From assembly GCA_030601615.1 (NCBI GenBank), contig JAUVTH010000011.1, forward strand, positions 1 to 15,796: 15,796 bases of DNA. Direction: 5' to 3'. A program made the position numbers and the translations under genes. Positions 13,440 through 15,796 of this stretch are shown piece by piece. Under the pieces are notes generated by a model. The model had not been told where the DNA came from and ran no database searches. It worked only from the letters and a program-made list of their open reading frames with translations. Position 1 is the first letter of the stretch; the number at the start of each line of letters is the position of its first letter. The DNA is from Gemmatimonadota bacterium. GTDB taxonomy: Bacteria; Gemmatimonadota; Gemmatimonadetes; Palauibacterales; Palauibacteraceae.

Positions 13440-14720
13440 ATGTCGGCAGATACATCCATGGAAGAGACCCGAGACCGTCAGCTCGACGTCGCTGTCGAGG
13501 TGGGAGACGGATGGACCCGGCGCCTTACGATCACGATCCCCCCCGGAAGGGTGGGCCGCGCCCGGGCAGCCGAGCGGAAACGGCTGGGAAAGCGTGTACG
13601 AATCAAGGGATTTCGCCGGGGGAAGATCCCGGTAGACGTCCTCGAACAGCGATACGGCGATTTCCTCGATGAGCACGTGCGCAGCGTTCTCGTCGAGGAG
13701 GCGTACCGCGAAGCGGTCGACGAGACGGAACTGCGGCCCGCCGGGGCCGCTCAGATCACGAACGTCCAATACGCGCCGGGAGAACGACTCACCTTTCAGG
13801 CCGAGTTCGAGATCATGCCGTCCGTCACTCTCGATCGTGTCGGCGGATTCAAGGTCGAGCGCGAGATCGCGCCCGTTACGGATGAAGAGGTGCAGCAGGT
13901 TCTGGACGGGATCCGGTCCGAGCACGCGGCGTGGAACACCGTGGAGCGCAGCCCGGTTGACGGCGAACGTGTATCCGTCGCCATCGAGCCTCTTCCGGAC
14001 CCGGACTCCAAGCCTACGGGAGAGGCACGACCGTATCAGTTCGTCCTGGGTTCCGGCCAGGCGCTCGAGAATGTTGAGGAAGCGATCAAGCAGCTGGCTC
14101 CGGGAGAAGCAGGTTCGTTCTCCGTGGCGTTCTCGACGGAGGGCGAGGCCGAGGGAGGCGAGGAGACCCGGCGGCTTCACATCCAGCTGGATAGCGTCGA
14201 GGAGCAGATGCTGCCGGAGCTCGACGACGCCCTCGCCGCCGCGGCCGGGGACTTCGAGAACGTGGCCGCTCTCGAGGAGACGATCCGCACCGACCTCGCT
14301 CGGCACCACGAGGAAGAGGCCGAGGGTCGTGTCCGCGGCAAACTGATGGAAGCCCTGATCGCCGCAAATGCATTCGCGGTCCCACAGGCCCTGATCGATC
14401 GCTATCTGGACGAGGTGATCCAGGCACCGGAGGGGGCTGATCCCGAAAAGGTCCGGGAGGCGCGCCAGGAGCTGGCGCCGCTTTCGGAGGCGCGCATCAA
14501 GGAGCAACTGATCCTGGACCACCTCGCCGAGAGAGAGGGCTTCCAGGCGTCGGATGCGGAGGTGCGGGAGGAAATCGAACGGCTCGCCGAGAGCCGGGGA
14601 GTATCCACGGCGGAGCTCCGGCGCCGGTTGGCCCGCGAGGGCAGCCTGGAGGCCGTGGGCCGGAATCTTGCTGTAGAGAAGGTGTTCGAGTACCTGAAAG
14701 GGGAGTCCGGGGTCGAGTGA
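13440..14720 (+). CDS. tig: Trigger factor, ribosome-associated chaperone
   Basis: A 426-residue trigger factor, which sits at the ribosomal exit tunnel and shields nascent chains. The N-terminal ribosome-binding domain carries the signature GFRRGKIP (57-64) followed by VLEQRYGDFLDEHV. The middle FKBP-type prolyl-isomerase region (about 168-257, ending MLPELDDALA) keeps its length and LGSGQ, but the aromatic pocket residues of active FKBPs look lost. The C-terminal helical chaperone domain (about 265-426) is full length. The ATG at 13440 has GAGG eight bases upstream; the open frame extends back across the tRNA and is not coding there. It forms the conserved tig-clpP-clpX order. No separate promoter is clear; it may be read from the tRNA promoter. 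Confidence 0.94.
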   Translation: MSADTSMEETRDRQLDVAVEVGDGWTRRLTITIPPGRVGRARAAERKRLGKRVRIKGFRRGKIPVDVLEQRYGDFLDEHVRSVLVEEAYREAVDETELRPAGAAQITNVQYAPGERLTFQAEFEIMPSVTLDRVGGFKVEREIAPVTDEEVQQVLDGIRSEHAAWNTVERSPVDGERVSVAIEPLPDPDSKPTGEARPYQFVLGSGQALENVEEAIKQLAPGEAGSFSVAFSTEGEAEGGEETRRLHIQLDSVEEQMLPELDDALAAAAGDFENVAALEETIRTDLARHHEEEAEGRVRGKLMEALIAANAFAVPQALIDRYLDEVIQAPEGADPEKVREARQELAPLSEARIKEQLILDHLAEREGFQASDAEVREEIERLAESRGVSTAELRRRLAREGSLEAVGRNLAVEKVFEYLKGESGVE

Positions 14721-14757
14721 CATGGCACAGGAACCATGTCCCGCGGTCGGGTAGGAT
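14719..14757 (+). promoter_or_regulatory. candidate clpP promoter overlapping a 7-bp inverted repeat
   Basis: GACATGG (14719-14725) and CCATGTC (14734-14740) form a perfect inverted repeat with an 8-base loop, starting at the tig stop. A -10-like TAGGAT (14752-14757) lies 17 bases after AGGAAC (14729-14734). The repeat would straddle the -35 box, as an operator would. Confidence 0.4.
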
Positions 14758-14797
14758 GAGCTGAGAACGACGAAACAAGGCGATTCGAAGGGGGAAA

Positions 14798-15487
14798 ATG
14801 CCTATATACGCACCTTACGTAATCGAGCGGTCGAGCCGCGGCGAGCGGAGCTACGACATCTTCTCCAGACTGTTGATGGATCGCATCATTTTTCTCGGCA
14901 CGCCCATCAACGACGACGTCGCGAGCGTGGTCATCGCCCAGCTTCTGTTCCTGCAGGCGGACAACCCGGATCGTGACATCAACATCTATATCAACTGCCC
15001 GGGTGGAAGCGTTTACGACGGTCTGGCGATCTATGACACCATGCAGTATCTCAGCGCGCCCGTGTCCACGATCTGCATGGGGATGGCCGCGTCGATGGGG
15101 GCTTTCCTCCTGGCCGCCGGAACGCCCGGGAAGCGTTCTGCGCTGCCCAACTCGCGGATCATGATCCATCAGCCGTCGGGCGGCTCCCAGGGCACGGCCT
15201 CCGACATCGAGATTCAGGCGAGGGAGGTGCTGTTCGCACGCGAGCGGCTCAACGAGCTTCTCGCCAAGCACACCGGGCAGTCGATCGAGCAGATCGGAGA
15301 GGACGTGGACCGTGACAGGTACATGTCGCCCGCTGATGCAGTAGATTACGGTCTCATCGATCGGATCATCGAGCCCGCGACACCGGGTGCTAAGAGCGGA
15401 TCCGGGCCGGAAAAGGTTGAAGGAACAGGAGGAGAGGTGCAGGCGTTGCCAACGGAGGCCCCTGCGGACGGGCCCCACGTGGAGTGA
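14798..15487 (+). CDS. clpP: ATP-dependent Clp protease proteolytic subunit
   Basis: A 229-residue serine peptidase that forms the double seven-membered barrel of the Clp protease and works with the ClpX unfoldase encoded next. The catalytic triad is S99 (GMAASMG), H124 (MIHQPSGG) and D173 (DRDRYMS). The N-terminus IYAPYVIERSSRGERSYDIFSRLL, the span INCPGGSVYDGLAIYD and the handle region are all typical. A C-terminal tail of about 38 residues after GLIDRIIEP is rich in Gly, Pro and Glu and extends beyond the usual 193-207 residues. The ATG follows AGGGGGA at good spacing. The clpX start is 27 bases after the stop. Confidence 0.97.
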   Translation: MPIYAPYVIERSSRGERSYDIFSRLLMDRIIFLGTPINDDVASVVIAQLLFLQADNPDRDINIYINCPGGSVYDGLAIYDTMQYLSAPVSTICMGMAASMGAFLLAAGTPGKRSALPNSRIMIHQPSGGSQGTASDIEIQAREVLFARERLNELLAKHTGQSIEQIGEDVDRDRYMSPADAVDYGLIDRIIEPATPGAKSGSGPEKVEGTGGEVQALPTEAPADGPHVE

Positions 15488-15514
15488 CCGAGAACGTCGT
15501 CAGGAGATTCGCGC

Positions 15515-15796
15515 ATGGCTGGTGACAAGCACTTACGCTGCTCGTTCTGCGGGAAGTCGAAGGACAGCGTCAAGAAGTTCATCTCGGGACCCAACGTCTA
15601 CATTTGCAACGAGTGCATCTCGCTGTGCAACGAGATCCTCGCCGAGGAGGAAGATCGCGAAGCGACGGGTCAGATCGCTGAGGTCCTGACTCCAAGCGAA
15701 ATCAAGGACGTACTGGACGAGTACGTGATCGGTCAGGAGTTGGCGAAGAAAACGCTCGCCGTGGCCGTGTACAACCACTACAAGCGAATCAACAAC
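15515..15796 (+). CDS. clpX: ATP-dependent Clp protease ATPase subunit ClpX (5' part)
   Basis: The first 94 codons of ClpX; the frame is open to the right edge. The N-terminal zinc-binding dimerisation domain has the four cysteines CSFC (C9, C12) and CNEC (C31, C34), within LRCSFCGKSKDSVKKFISGP and YICNECISLCNEI. An acidic linker (EEEDREA) and the start of the AAA+ module follow: LTPSEIKDVLDEYVIGQELAKKTLAVAVYNHYKRI. ClpX is a hexameric unfoldase that feeds tagged proteins to ClpP. The ATG at 15515 has AGGAG eight bases upstream. Spacing to clpP suggests one operon. Confidence 0.97.
   Translation, partial: MAGDKHLRCSFCGKSKDSVKKFISGPNVYICNECISLCNEILAEEEDREATGQIAEVLTPSEIKDVLDEYVIGQELAKKTLAVAVYNHYKRINN

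Overview
This is a high-GC, gene-dense bacterial chromosome segment in which nearly every gene is recognisable housekeeping. The gene set (prepilin peptidase, Do-type periplasmic protease, split AtpZ/AtpI leader) points to a diderm bacterium. The general feel of the proteins suggests Gemmatimonadota or a neighbouring phylum, but that placement is inference; no rRNA is present to settle it.

Layout. 1-313: a 272-bp palindromic, MITE-like repeat that ends inside the atpI stop region. 303-1009 (minus): atpI and atpZ, the usual front of an F-type ATP synthase operon, with a clear sigma70-type promoter at 981-1009. 1093-3445 (plus): a MoxR AAA+ ATPase and a CNNM/CorC-type membrane protein with CBS domains. 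3442-3521: two overlapping palindromes between convergent genes, holding both stop codons. 3518-5062 (minus): a SpoU-type rRNA methyltransferase followed directly by prepilin peptidase. 5126-5932 (plus): thiD. 5940-8943 (minus): rhomboid protease, CNT nucleoside transporter and purine nucleoside phosphorylase, with overlapping start and stop codons. 9248-15796 (plus): dnaK, a Do/HtrA protease, tRNA-Leu(UAG), trigger factor, clpP and the first 94 codons of clpX.

Two themes stand out. First, from 8176 to the right edge almost every gene handles protein folding or proteolysis: rhomboid, DnaK, Do protease, trigger factor, ClpP, ClpX. The nupC-pnp pair forms a purine-nucleoside uptake and phosphorolysis unit behind the rhomboid gene. 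Second, three intergenic sites (42-313, 3486-3521, 13300-13343) carry related palindromic sequences sharing a core close to GGCTGYTGAAGMAC. This suggests a family of small non-autonomous mobile or REP-like elements settled at gene ends.

I found no CRISPR array, integrase, toxin-antitoxin pair, defence system or biosynthetic cluster. No wholly new system is evident; the most original signals are the palindrome family, a trigger factor with an eroded prolyl-isomerase domain, and several promoter or start-site details.
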